Part shown: piece after piece, positions 6,714 to 13,628 of the stretch
Position numbering within the stretch: position 1 is the first letter of the stretch
Layout of the letters: every line of letters begins with the position of its first letter
Source: Thermodesulfobacteriota bacterium
GTDB lineage: Bacteria > Desulfobacterota > BSN033 > UBA1163
Direction of reading: 5' to 3'
Assembly (NCBI GenBank): GCA_030024065.1
Contig: JASEIE010000068.1
Location: forward strand, 1-13,628
DNA length: 13,628 nucleotides
Translations under genes and position numbers: made by a program
The notes under the pieces: model-generated
What the model was told of the DNA's origin: nothing
What the model saw: only the letters and a program-made list of their open reading frames with translations
The model's database searches: none

Positions 6714-7517
6714 ATGGATTTGGAATTTATTGAAAGAATTAAAAAAATCTTTGAGCTATCAGGGAAGGTAGCTATTGTCACAGGAGCTGCAGGAGGTCTC
6801 GGGAAAATTATCACTTACTCCTTGATAGCTTTTGGCGCTCAGGTTGTGCTTGCCAGTAGAAATTTTGAAAAACTTAGACAGTTAGAGGATGAAGTGAAAG
6901 GATTAGGCGGGGAGGCCTTCGCCATTTCCGCTGATATTACCAAAGAGGATGAGGTTGACCGGGTGGTTGATGAAACTATGAGACGATTCGGCAAGATTGA
7001 CATCTTAATAAACAATTCAGCCCTAAATTATCGTATCCTGGCAGAAGAGATCAGTTCTAAAAATTGGCGAGAGGTAATAGAAACAAACATAACGGGTGCT
7101 TTCCTCTGTTCCCAAAAGGTCGCCAGGGCAGCAATGATTCCAAGGAAGGGAGGGAAAATCATCAACTTATCCTCCATCAGGGGAAGGTTTGGCCGTCCAA
7201 AAGATTTTGTCGCCTATTGTACCAGCAAGGGAGGTTTAGATTCTCTGACCAGGGCACTGGCTTGTGAATGGGGTAAGTACAATATCCAGGTGAATAGTAT
7301 CGCTCCGAGCTTAGTCGAAACATCAAGAGATGGTACGATGGGAAGTCCAGTGGCAGACCCAGACTATACGAGAAGACTGCTCGAAAGAATCCCTCTGAAT
7401 AGATGGGGACAACCAGAAGACCTTGTGGGTGCGGTTGTCTTTTTATCCTCCGACGCCTCCAATTTCATCAATGGCCACATCCTCTATGTAGATGGAGGAT
7501 ATGTCGTTTCGGCATAA
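6714..7517 (+). CDS. SDR-family NAD(P)-dependent oxidoreductase
   Basis: The 267-residue classical short-chain dehydrogenase/reductase resembles gluconate 5-dehydrogenase or 3-oxoacyl-ACP reductase types and reduces a ketone or oxidises a secondary alcohol. It shows the cofactor motif TGAAGGLG near residues 22-29, the NNSA stretch (family NNAG), catalytic Ser154 in NLSSIRG, and the Y168-x3-K172 pair in AYCTSKGG. Its C-terminal end, NFINGHILYVDGG, is typical. An AGAAGAGA stretch precedes the ATG. The gene ends 25 bases before the isopropylmalate-dehydratase-like large subunit and appears to be the first gene of that operon. The basic residues after the first strand (ASRN) leave NADPH use possible. 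The substrate cannot be read from the sequence; a hydroxy or keto acid of the neighbouring pathway is likely by context. Confidence 0.9.
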   Translation: MDLEFIERIKKIFELSGKVAIVTGAAGGLGKIITYSLIAFGAQVVLASRNFEKLRQLEDEVKGLGGEAFAISADITKEDEVDRVVDETMRRFGKIDILINNSALNYRILAEEISSKNWREVIETNITGAFLCSQKVARAAMIPRKGGKIINLSSIRGRFGRPKDFVAYCTSKGGLDSLTRALACEWGKYNIQVNSIAPSLVETSRDGTMGSPVADPDYTRRLLERIPLNRWGQPEDLVGAVVFLSSDASNFINGHILYVDGGYVVSA

Positions 7518-7542
7518 AGAGATTAAGAACGAGGGTTCAGAG

Positions 7543-8805
7543 ATGGGAATGACGATCACCGAAAAGATTTTGGCAAAACATGCAGGAAAGAAGAGGGTGG
7601 AACCAGGCGAATTGATTAATGCAAGGGTTGATCTGGTCTTTGCCAATGAGAATACCGGAGATTTGGCCATTGACCAGTTCAAAAAGGCAGGATTTAACAA
7701 AGTCTTCGATCCGAAACGAGTGATGTTCGTTGCAGACCATTTCACCCCTCCAAAAGATATCTCCTGCGCTCAACAAGTCAGAAGAGTGAGGCTCTTTGCC
7801 AAAAAGATGGGACTGTTGAATTTCCTTGAAGTGGGACGCGTTGGCATTGAGCACATTCTTCTGCCTGAATTAGGATTAATCAAGCCAGGAGATTTGGTCG
7901 TGGGTGCAGACTCTCATACTTGCAGTGCAGGGGCCTTGGGCGCCTTTGCTTCAGGAGTTGGGAGTACAGATATGGCAGCCGCCATGGCTAAAGGGGAACT
8001 CTGGTTTAGAGTTCCAGAGACGATGAAATTTATTTATCATGGGAGATCAGGAACTTGGATCAGCGGCAAAGATCTTATTCTCTACACCATAGGGCAGATC
8101 GGAGTCGAAGGGGCAAGGTATAGAGCCATGGAGTTCATCGGAGAGGCGATCGATGCCCTCTCTTTGGATAATCGATTCACCATGGCCAATATGGCCATTG
8201 AGGCGGGCGGGAAGAATGGTATCTTTCATGTGGATCAAAAGACCTTGACATTTCTTAAGCCGAGGGTAAAAGAGGAGTTTGAGATTATTGCCAGCGATCC
8301 GGATGCTCACTATTGGAAGATCATTGAATACGATGCGAGTAAAATTTCTTATCAAGTCGCTCTTCCCCATTCACCAGGAAATGTTAAACCAATCTCTGAA
8401 ATTGGCAAAATCGAGATCGACCAGGTGGTAATCGGATGCTGTACCAATGGAAGGATAGAAGATATGAGGGTTGCTGCTCGCATCCTCCGAGGTAAGGAGA
8501 CGAATCCCAATGTAAGGACCATCATCATTCCAGGATCTCAGGAGATCTATCTTCAAGCCCTTCAGGAAGGTCTGATTGAAACTTTTGTCAAGGCAAAGGC
8601 AGCCGTCTCTTTACCCACCTGCGGTCCCTGTTTTGGAGGACATATGGGAATTCTGGCTGAAAGTGAACGGGCCCTTGCCACAACGAATCGAAATTTTCTT
8701 GGAAGGATGGGAGATAAAACGAGTGAGGTCTATTTAGCTTCACCTGCCGTTGGGGCAGCCACAGCCATTAAAGGGTATATCTCAATTCCTGAGGAGGTGA
8801 TGTGA
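7543..8805 (+). CDS. leuC: Isopropylmalate/homoaconitate-type dehydratase, large subunit
   Basis: The 420-residue large subunit of the two-subunit aconitase-family hydro-lyases adds or removes water on a hydroxy di- or tricarboxylate using a [4Fe-4S] cluster. The three cluster cysteines are all there: Cys300 in IGCCTNGRIED, and Cys360 and Cys363 in PTCGPCFGGHMG. The DSHTCSAGALGAF segment is also conserved. The ATG at 7543 is preferred because GAGGG (7531-7535) lies seven bases before it and the protein then begins MGMTITEKILAKHAG, as relatives do; an in-frame ATG at 7492 would overlap the SDR gene. The small-subunit gene overlaps its stop. The symbol is given at family level: with no isopropylmalate dehydrogenase beside it, leucine synthesis is not shown. 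Homoaconitase, citraconate or 2,3-dimethylmalate dehydratase (DmdA-like) are alternatives. Confidence 0.92.
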   Translation: MGMTITEKILAKHAGKKRVEPGELINARVDLVFANENTGDLAIDQFKKAGFNKVFDPKRVMFVADHFTPPKDISCAQQVRRVRLFAKKMGLLNFLEVGRVGIEHILLPELGLIKPGDLVVGADSHTCSAGALGAFASGVGSTDMAAAMAKGELWFRVPETMKFIYHGRSGTWISGKDLILYTIGQIGVEGARYRAMEFIGEAIDALSLDNRFTMANMAIEAGGKNGIFHVDQKTLTFLKPRVKEEFEIIASDPDAHYWKIIEYDASKISYQVALPHSPGNVKPISEIGKIEIDQVVIGCCTNGRIEDMRVAARILRGKETNPNVRTIIIPGSQEIYLQALQEGLIETFVKAKAAVSLPTCGPCFGGHMGILAESERALATTNRNFLGRMGDKTSEVYLASPAVGAATAIKGYISIPEEVM

Positions 8806-9287
8806 CTTTGGAGTATCGAGGAAAAGCATGGAAGTTTGGATCGAATATTGACACCGATGCCATTATCCCTGGAATCTATCTCTATACAACAGATCCTCAG
8901 ATCTTGGGAAGGCACTGTATGGAAGTAGTCGCACCGGGATTTACAGAGAAGGTTCAGCCTGGAGATATCCTGGTCGCCGAAGACAATTTTGGATGCGGCA
9001 GTTCCAGAGAGCATGCACCAGTGGCTCTAAAGGCAGTGGGGCTTTCTTGCGTTATTGCGAGAAGTTTTGCTCGGATATTCTTCAGAAATTCGATCAATAT
9101 CGGTCTTCCAGTCATCGAATGCGAGGAGGCCCCGGATAAAATAGAGAATAGCGATGAGTTAGTAGTCTATCCAGAAAAAGGGAAGATTGTAAATCTAACT
9201 AGAAAGGAGGAGTATCGAAGTACGATCTATCCCGAGTTTTTTCGATCGATCATATTAAAAGGCGGGCTATTAAATTCTATTAAATAA
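8802..9287 (+). CDS. leuD: Isopropylmalate/homoaconitate-type dehydratase, small subunit
   Basis: The 161-residue small subunit forms the swivelling domain that completes the active site with the large subunit. It shows SNIDTDAIIPGIYL near the start, the conserved NFGCGSSREHAP loop near residues 65-76, and ARSFARIFFRNSINIGLPV. The GTG start at 8802 overlaps the large-subunit stop (GTGA), with GAGGAGG at 8791-8797 as ribosome binding site; TTG at 8808 is a possible alternative. The substrate loop reads YLYT (residues 26-29). In archaeal enzymes this position is YLRT in homoaconitase-type subunits, where the Arg contacts the extra carboxylate. The Tyr here argues against a typical tricarboxylate, but does not identify the substrate. 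The symbol is family-level only. A strong ribosome binding site follows for the next gene. Confidence 0.92.
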   Translation: MTLEYRGKAWKFGSNIDTDAIIPGIYLYTTDPQILGRHCMEVVAPGFTEKVQPGDILVAEDNFGCGSSREHAPVALKAVGLSCVIARSFARIFFRNSINIGLPVIECEEAPDKIENSDELVVYPEKGKIVNLTRKEEYRSTIYPEFFRSIILKGGLLNSIK

Positions 9288-9300
9288 GGAGGAGAGGACT

Positions 9301-10506
9301 ATGGCAATGGATCCAAAAAAAATGTCAGATGTGGGTGAAATTAATTTTATGCCTGGTGCGAGGGCAGGGATGGACCTTCTCTCCCGGGTTTATGTCTTTG
9401 ATGAGACGATCAGGGAAGGGGAGGAAACACCCGGGGTTACCATGACGGTGAAGGATAAGGTGGAGATTGCGGCGAAATTAGAGGAGGCTGGGGTTTATGA
9501 GACGAATGTAGGATATGTGGCCTACATCCCGGAGCATGCCGAGGCGTGCAGGGAAGTACGGAAGGCCTGCAAGAAGCTTCGTTTAAATGGCTATATCCGT
9601 GCGCACGGAGGGGGAGATTTGGAAAAGGACCTTGAGTTTGCCAAATCCCTTCCGTTGGACCAGATTGATATCAACATCCCCTGCTCGGATTATCAATTCA
9701 AGATTAAGAATATTAGCAAAGGCTATACGCTTGACAAAGCATATCATGCGATCTCCACGGCCAAGAAGATGGGTTTTAGCATCACCTTTGGGCCTTACGA
9801 TACGACCCGTACGGATCTCGATTTCTTGAAAACCTTATTGAAGACGGGAATAGAGGCAGGGGCCAATCGGGTTCGCGTCTATGATACCTTGGGGATTCTT
9901 AATCCGCCCGCGACCCGGTTTTGGATCAAGGAGCTGAAGAATGCGATCAACGTACCGGTTCAATACCATTGCCATGATGATTTTGGCTGCGCGGTGGCGA
10001 ACACCTGCGCGGCGGTGGAGGGTGGTGCGGAATTAGTTGATTTGGTGGTGAACGGGTTGGGGGATCGTGCTGGCAACTGCTCCATGGAAGAGACGGTTAT
10101 GGCACTGGAATGTTTGTATCATGTCGACACCGGATTTAAGTTAGAGAGGCTGATGGAGCTATCGAAGCTGGTTGAGAAAATTAGCAAGATTGCTCTTCCG
10201 AAAAATAAGCCCATTGTCGGAAACAATACCTTCATTCATGAGGCAGATATTCACGTGACGGCGATATTGAGTGGTCACAGTAACACCTTTGAGCCGTATA
10301 AGCCGGAGTTGGTGGGACAGACCCGACAGATCTATTTTGGGAGCACCACTTCGACGGATTCGATCCTTATGCTGGCGGAGAGCAAAGGGCTCAAAGTGAG
10401 TCAGAGTCATTTGGATGGCATTTTGGAGAGGATTAAGAAGGAGGTGGCCAAGAAGGGTTATGCCTCTGATTCTGAGGTGGTGAAGTTCATTGAAGAGCTT
10501 AAATAG
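9301..10506 (+). CDS. HMGL-like/alpha-isopropylmalate synthase-family enzyme (homocitrate, citramalate or Re-citrate synthase type)
   Basis: The 401-residue TIM-barrel enzyme of the DRE-TIM group condenses an acyl-CoA with a 2-oxo acid or runs the reverse cleavage. The N-terminal motif reads [13 protein letters not shown] (residues 34-46), where relatives have D-x-T-L-R-D-G-x-Q. The metal-binding HCHDDFG (His223, His225) and the NGLGDRAGN stretch are present. The length fits NifV/AksA-type proteins, and the C-terminal leucine-feedback domain of LeuA is absent. AAGGAGG (9287-9293) sits seven bases before the ATG, and the gene starts 13 bases after the small dehydratase subunit. This arrangement suggests that its product or substrate is handled by the aconitase-type dehydratase. 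Its codons look richer in GCG, GTG and TTG than its neighbours. Which of the family reactions it performs is unresolved; anaerobic Re-citrate synthases also belong here. Confidence 0.87.
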   Translation: MAMDPKKMSDVGEINFMPGARAGMDLLSRVYVFDETIREGEETPGVTMTVKDKVEIAAKLEEAGVYETNVGYVAYIPEHAEACREVRKACKKLRLNGYIRAHGGGDLEKDLEFAKSLPLDQIDINIPCSDYQFKIKNISKGYTLDKAYHAISTAKKMGFSITFGPYDTTRTDLDFLKTLLKTGIEAGANRVRVYDTLGILNPPATRFWIKELKNAINVPVQYHCHDDFGCAVANTCAAVEGGAELVDLVVNGLGDRAGNCSMEETVMALECLYHVDTGFKLERLMELSKLVEKISKIALPKNKPIVGNNTFIHEADIHVTAILSGHSNTFEPYKPELVGQTRQIYFGSTTSTDSILMLAESKGLKVSQSHLDGILERIKKEVAKKGYASDSEVVKFIEELK

Positions 10507-10518
10507 AGGAGATGAATA

Positions 10519-10556
10519 TCCTGTCTTGCCTGCCTTCCCAAGCAGGTAAGACAGGA
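10519..10556 (+). repeat. Long inverted repeat between the HMGL-like and PrpD-like genes
   Basis: A 15-base stem (10519-10533 with 10542-10556), with one G-T wobble and an 8-base loop, lies 12 bases after the HMGL-like stop and 29 bases before the next start. It is followed by an A-rich, not T-rich, stretch, so it is not a standard intrinsic terminator on the plus strand. It may be an mRNA-stabilising or processing hairpin, an attenuating structure, or a copy of a dispersed palindromic repeat. Confidence 0.65.
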
Positions 10557-10585
10557 ATAAAAAATCTCGAAACAAGGATATTAAT

Positions 10586-11932
10586 ATGGAATCGATCACA
10601 AAGAAATTATCTGAATATATCGTTCAAAGCACTTATGAAGATCTCCCTACCGATGTGATCAACCAGGCAAAACGATGTTTCATTGATTGGATGGGAGTGA
10701 CACTACTGGGAGCCAATAGTACTACAGGAAAGATACTTTTTGAGTTGATTAAAGAATTGGGTGGCAAGAAACAGGCCTCTGTCATTCAATATCCATTAAA
10801 AACGAATGTATTGAATGCCAGCTTAATGAACGGGGCTATGTCCCATGTGAATGATTATGATGATGTCCATTCAGAAGCGATCCTTCACACAAGTGGGATA
10901 TTAGCTCCACCAGCCCTCGCTGGAGGAGAGTGGAAAAGGAAGAGCGGAAAAGAGATTATCTCAGCCTTTGTCATGGGATTTGAGGTGGCCACCAGGGTGA
11001 GTTTTGCAGCAGGAAGGGGTCGGCATCAACTTGATCGGGGATGGCATCCTACCAGCACAATAGGCCGGATGGGTGCAGCGGTCTGTTTTGGAAAACTCTT
11101 AGGGCTCGATCCCAATCAGATGGCAATTACCTTAGGCATTGCCGCTACTCAATCAGCAGGGCTGAGAAGGGTTTTCGGAACGATGACCAAACACTTTCAC
11201 CCGGGAAAGGCCTGCTACGATGGGATTCTATCTGCCCTTTTGGCTTCTCGAGGATTTTCAGCCCCCATGGACATCTTTGAGGGATCAGATGGAATTTGCC
11301 AGGTCCTTGCACAGAGATTTGATGAGGATGAGCTCTTAGATGGTCTGGGTGAACGGTTTGAGATTTTGAATAACAGCTTCAAACCTTATCCAGCCTGTTA
11401 TCAAACCCATTCGGTTATCAATGCCTGTTTGGATATATCTGATCAAATCTCCTCTTCTTCAGATGTAGAAGGGGTGATCTGTGAGATCAACCCCATTGCG
11501 ATTGATGTGGCAGCCATCAAAGATCCTCAGGATGGGAATGAGGCTAAATTCAGTCTCTACTACTGTGCTGCTCGTAGCCTGATGGGAGATGTCAGTTTAA
11601 GCAAATTCAGGCCTGAAGAGGTCAGAAGGGACGATATCCGGCAATTAATGAAGCAGGTTCAACTAAAGGTGAACCCCTCTTTGACCATTCAGAATGCATT
11701 GGTCGAAGTGAAGATGAAAAATGGGCAGGTTATCAAATCCAAAGTAGATCGTCTCAAGGGGGGGCCATCCAACCCAATGACTGATGATGAGATGGATACA
11801 AAATTTATGGACTTAGCCCTACCTGTCTTGAAGAAAAAAAATAAGACGAAGGAGGTTTTACATTTACTCAGAAATCTCGAATCGTTAAAGAATATAAGGC
11901 GCCTGATGAGTTTAGTTACTTTACCCACATAA
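10586..11932 (+). CDS. MmgE/PrpD-family protein
   Basis: The 448-residue protein has the normal length of the MmgE/PrpD family, whose members include 2-methylcitrate dehydratase, cis-aconitate decarboxylase and other cofactor-free enzymes acting on tricarboxylates. The all-helical N-terminal domain holds MNGAMSHVNDYDDVHSEA (residues about 85-102), matching the family's catalytic Asp region. The Thr that follows the DFDD stretch in cis-aconitate decarboxylase is Val here. WHPTSTIGRMGAA near residue 153 and KHFHPGKACYDG near 205, with its conserved Lys/His, are also typical. The C-terminal lid begins near NNSFKPYPACYQTHS. AAGGA (10574-10578) lies seven bases before the ATG. An 80-base gap with a hairpin separates it from the HMGL-like gene. 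Dehydration, decarboxylation or isomerisation of an intermediate made by the preceding enzymes is likely from context; the exact reaction is not known. Confidence 0.9.
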   Translation: MESITKKLSEYIVQSTYEDLPTDVINQAKRCFIDWMGVTLLGANSTTGKILFELIKELGGKKQASVIQYPLKTNVLNASLMNGAMSHVNDYDDVHSEAILHTSGILAPPALAGGEWKRKSGKEIISAFVMGFEVATRVSFAAGRGRHQLDRGWHPTSTIGRMGAAVCFGKLLGLDPNQMAITLGIAATQSAGLRRVFGTMTKHFHPGKACYDGILSALLASRGFSAPMDIFEGSDGICQVLAQRFDEDELLDGLGERFEILNNSFKPYPACYQTHSVINACLDISDQISSSSDVEGVICEINPIAIDVAAIKDPQDGNEAKFSLYYCAARSLMGDVSLSKFRPEEVRRDDIRQLMKQVQLKVNPSLTIQNALVEVKMKNGQVIKSKVDRLKGGPSNPMTDDEMDTKFMDLALPVLKKKNKTKEVLHLLRNLESLKNIRRLMSLVTLPT

Positions 11933-12024
11933 TTTTTCTTGGCGAACAGATATCAATTTTAGATTTTTAATAATCAACGAGATAGGTCGATAAGGAAAGG
12001 ACAAAAGAAAAGGGGAGAGATTAG

Positions 12025-13500
12025 ATGGATGTGAAAAAGAGGGTTCAGTGTGATTTGGTAGTTGTGGGTGGAGGAAATGCAGGGCTGGTCGCAGCCATTG
12101 AGGCAAAGAATGTTGGTGCAAAGGTCCTAATTATTGAGAAAGCTCCTAAAAGATCGAGGGGAGGGAACAGCCGATTCTCCTATGGTGATTTTAGAGTGGC
12201 CACTGAGAGCAAGCAGGATATTCTGAATCTACTGGAGGGCGCAACTCTCCCCAAAGGAGAATTTGAAATTGAACCTTATCCCAAAGATGATTTTTATCAT
12301 CAGGTCATGAGATTGTCAGAAGGATGGGCGGATCAAAGGCTCACAGAGATTTTCGTCACCAAGTCTTTTGAAACGGTCATGTGGATGAAAAAACAGGGAT
12401 TAAAGTGGGATATCAATCCCATCCATGCATATAAAAAGGGGGATCATCTTTTCTGGCCTGCCAGCCAACATTTCCTTCAGGCTTCAGGTTCAGGAGAAGG
12501 TCTTGTCGAGATGCTTTATGGCATTGCAGAGAATAAAGGGATTGAAATTTTATATGATACGGCTGCTTATCAACTCATCATGAATTCAGAAAACAGGGTA
12601 TGCGGCGTTTTGGCCAGGGATATCGATGGATTGACTCAGGTCGATACGAAAAGGCTTATCTTGGCATGCGGTGGATATCAAGCCAATCCTGAAAAGAGGA
12701 GGGCTCTATTAGGGGAGAATATGGATCTCGTTAAACTTCGCGGTACCCGTTATAACACGGGAGATGGGATTCAAATGGCCTATGACGTGGGTGCCCAGCT
12801 TGCTGGACACTGGGGTGGGTTTCACGCCTCTCCTGTGAGTGAAGACTCCCCAATGGTTGAGGCTGAATCGGTTGCTTCCCAACGTTATTCCTATCTCTAT
12901 GGGATTATGGTCAACCGCGAGGGAAAACGATTTGTGGATGAAGGGGAGAATTTCTTCGCCTATACCTATGCCAAATTTGGCAAAGAGATCTTAAAACAGC
13001 CCGGAGGGGTAGCTTTCCAAATTTTCGATGCGAAGGTATTCCCTCTTTTAAGAGTGGAGTATCAAGATGCCATTAAGGTGGAGAGCAAAACCCTTGAGGA
13101 ACTCGCAGAAGAAGTCGATATCGATGTGGAACAATTCATAGAGACCGTTAAAGAATTTAATGCAGCCGTGAAAGATGAAAAGCCATTTATCCCTTATCAG
13201 CTCGATGGGCGGCGCACCAAAGGTTTACATCCGGATAAGATGAATTGGGCACAAAAAATTGATACCCCTCCATATCGAGCCTATGCCGTTGTATGCGGGC
13301 TCACCATGACCTATGGAGGGTTGAAAACGAATGAGAAGGCTCAGGTCATTGATACCTCTGATCGCCCCATTAAAGGGCTCTATGCCGTGGGTGAGATCAC
13401 CGGAGGATTCTTCTATTTCAATTACCTCGGCGCAACTGGTTTAACAAGGGGATCGGTCATGGGAAGGATAGCTGGGGCTGAGGCGGTGTCCAACATTTAA
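12025..13500 (+). CDS. tcuA: FAD-dependent tricarballylate dehydrogenase-like flavoprotein (TcuA-like)
   Basis: The 491-residue flavoprotein of the fumarate reductase/succinate dehydrogenase superfamily is closest in pattern to TcuA, which oxidises tricarballylate to cis-aconitate. It has the N-terminal dinucleotide fold (DLVVVGGGNAGLVAA, residues 10-24, ending in the acidic IIEKA), then RGGNSRFSYGDFRVA, RGTRYNTGDGIQMA in the middle, GIMVNREGKRFVDEGENFF, and the C-terminal GLYAVGEITGGFFYFNYLGATGL block. It is full-length, with no signal peptide and no haem-binding CxxCH, so it is cytoplasmic and unlike flavocytochrome c. GGGGAG (12012-12017) precedes the ATG. It lies 92 bases after the PrpD-like gene. 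The electron-transfer partner TcuB is not seen before the window ends. Reduction of an unsaturated acid, rather than oxidation of tricarballylate, is equally possible; related enzymes act on fumarate, urocanate and methacrylate. Confidence 0.82.
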   Translation: MDVKKRVQCDLVVVGGGNAGLVAAIEAKNVGAKVLIIEKAPKRSRGGNSRFSYGDFRVATESKQDILNLLEGATLPKGEFEIEPYPKDDFYHQVMRLSEGWADQRLTEIFVTKSFETVMWMKKQGLKWDINPIHAYKKGDHLFWPASQHFLQASGSGEGLVEMLYGIAENKGIEILYDTAAYQLIMNSENRVCGVLARDIDGLTQVDTKRLILACGGYQANPEKRRALLGENMDLVKLRGTRYNTGDGIQMAYDVGAQLAGHWGGFHASPVSEDSPMVEAESVASQRYSYLYGIMVNREGKRFVDEGENFFAYTYAKFGKEILKQPGGVAFQIFDAKVFPLLRVEYQDAIKVESKTLEELAEEVDIDVEQFIETVKEFNAAVKDEKPFIPYQLDGRRTKGLHPDKMNWAQKIDTPPYRAYAVVCGLTMTYGGLKTNEKAQVIDTSDRPIKGLYAVGEITGGFFYFNYLGATGLTRGSVMGRIAGAEAVSNI

Positions 13501-13628
13501 CCTAACAGTTGATAAACGGACACGGGTAAACCGCTCTTCAAGGCTTCGGACGGCGATTGAGTTGACATGTTAAGGGAATGGGTAGACTTCACCTAAGGTG
13601 AACTCCGGCAGGGGTTGGAGACGTATGT
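13501..13628 (+). other. Non-coding tail with short inverted repeats
   Basis: No convincing gene is present after the flavoprotein stop. A 7-base perfect inverted repeat around one base lies at 13588-13602 (TTCACCT/AGGTGAA). CTCC (13603-13606) and GGAG (13617-13620) could pair beyond it. The G-rich character and closely spaced stems look like the beginning of a structured RNA, possibly group II intron domain I or a repeat, but no diagnostic end motif is seen. There is no T-run to mark a terminator. Confidence 0.25.

Noticed and set aside
7492..7542. In-frame upstream ATG that would extend the large dehydratase subunit by 17 residues
   Set aside because: It lies inside the SDR gene, the added residues do not resemble the family N-terminus, and the ATG at 7543 has a well-placed GAGGG.
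10519..10556. Rho-independent terminator after the HMGL-like gene
   Set aside because: The stem is good but no T-run follows; an A-rich stretch does.
10512..10643. Small frame starting three bases after a GAGGAG sequence (MNILSCLP...)
   Set aside because: It is made by the hairpin and the start of the PrpD-like gene read in another frame; the product has no protein-like pattern and the spacing is too short.
13562..13567. TTGACA in the right-edge tail as a promoter
   Set aside because: The sequence 17 bases later is not A/T-rich and has no match to a -10 box.
1..13628. CRISPR array, tRNA or rRNA genes
   Set aside because: No regularly spaced direct repeats, no recognisable tRNA arms and no rRNA sequence were noticed on reading both strands.

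Overview
The window looks like a chromosomal accessory-metabolism region from an anaerobic bacterium. Base composition is moderate, with A/T-ending and G/C-ending codons mixed. Fumarate-reductase-type flavoproteins, an F420-hydrogenase beta-subunit fragment, a soluble PAS kinase/NarL pair and an IS200/IS605 relic would fit Desulfobacterota (Syntrophobacterales-like lineages) best. That placement is an inference from gene content, not from a marker gene.

Left part (1-1728): the 3' end of a succinate dehydrogenase/fumarate reductase-type flavoprotein runs in from the left edge. A small antitoxin-like gene on the minus strand converges on it and is broken by one extra base in a six-base C run. 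Next comes the C-terminal half of an FrhB/FdhB-type protein whose N-terminal half is missing. This stretch looks worn or rearranged. Middle part (1886-5341): a metallo-beta-lactamase-fold protein with a degraded metal site, then a soluble three-PAS histidine kinase overlapping its NarL/FixJ response regulator.

Right part (5387-13500): a one-direction metabolic cluster. In order it holds a 3-hydroxyisobutyrate-dehydrogenase-family enzyme; a 448-base gap with a good sigma70-type promoter and a deletion relic of an IS200/IS605 element; an SDR oxidoreductase; the two subunits of an isopropylmalate/homoaconitate-type hydro-lyase; an HMGL-like (homocitrate/citramalate/Re-citrate synthase family) enzyme; an MmgE/PrpD-family protein; and a TcuA-like (tricarballylate dehydrogenase-like) flavoprotein. 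From the SDR gene through the HMGL-like gene the genes overlap or lie within 25 bases of each other, which suggests one transcript.

The combination is a condensing enzyme, an aconitase-type dehydratase, a PrpD-type dehydratase/decarboxylase, a flavin ene-reductase or dehydrogenase, and two NAD(P)-dependent hydroxy-acid or alcohol dehydrogenases. It reads as a pathway through branched hydroxy di- or tricarboxylic acids and their unsaturated forms. I do not recognise the exact set as a described pathway. It lacks an isopropylmalate or homoisocitrate dehydrogenase, so ordinary leucine or lysine synthesis is not supported. The neighbouring two-component system is a possible but unproven regulator. 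The last 128 bases hold no gene but contain short inverted repeats of unknown meaning.
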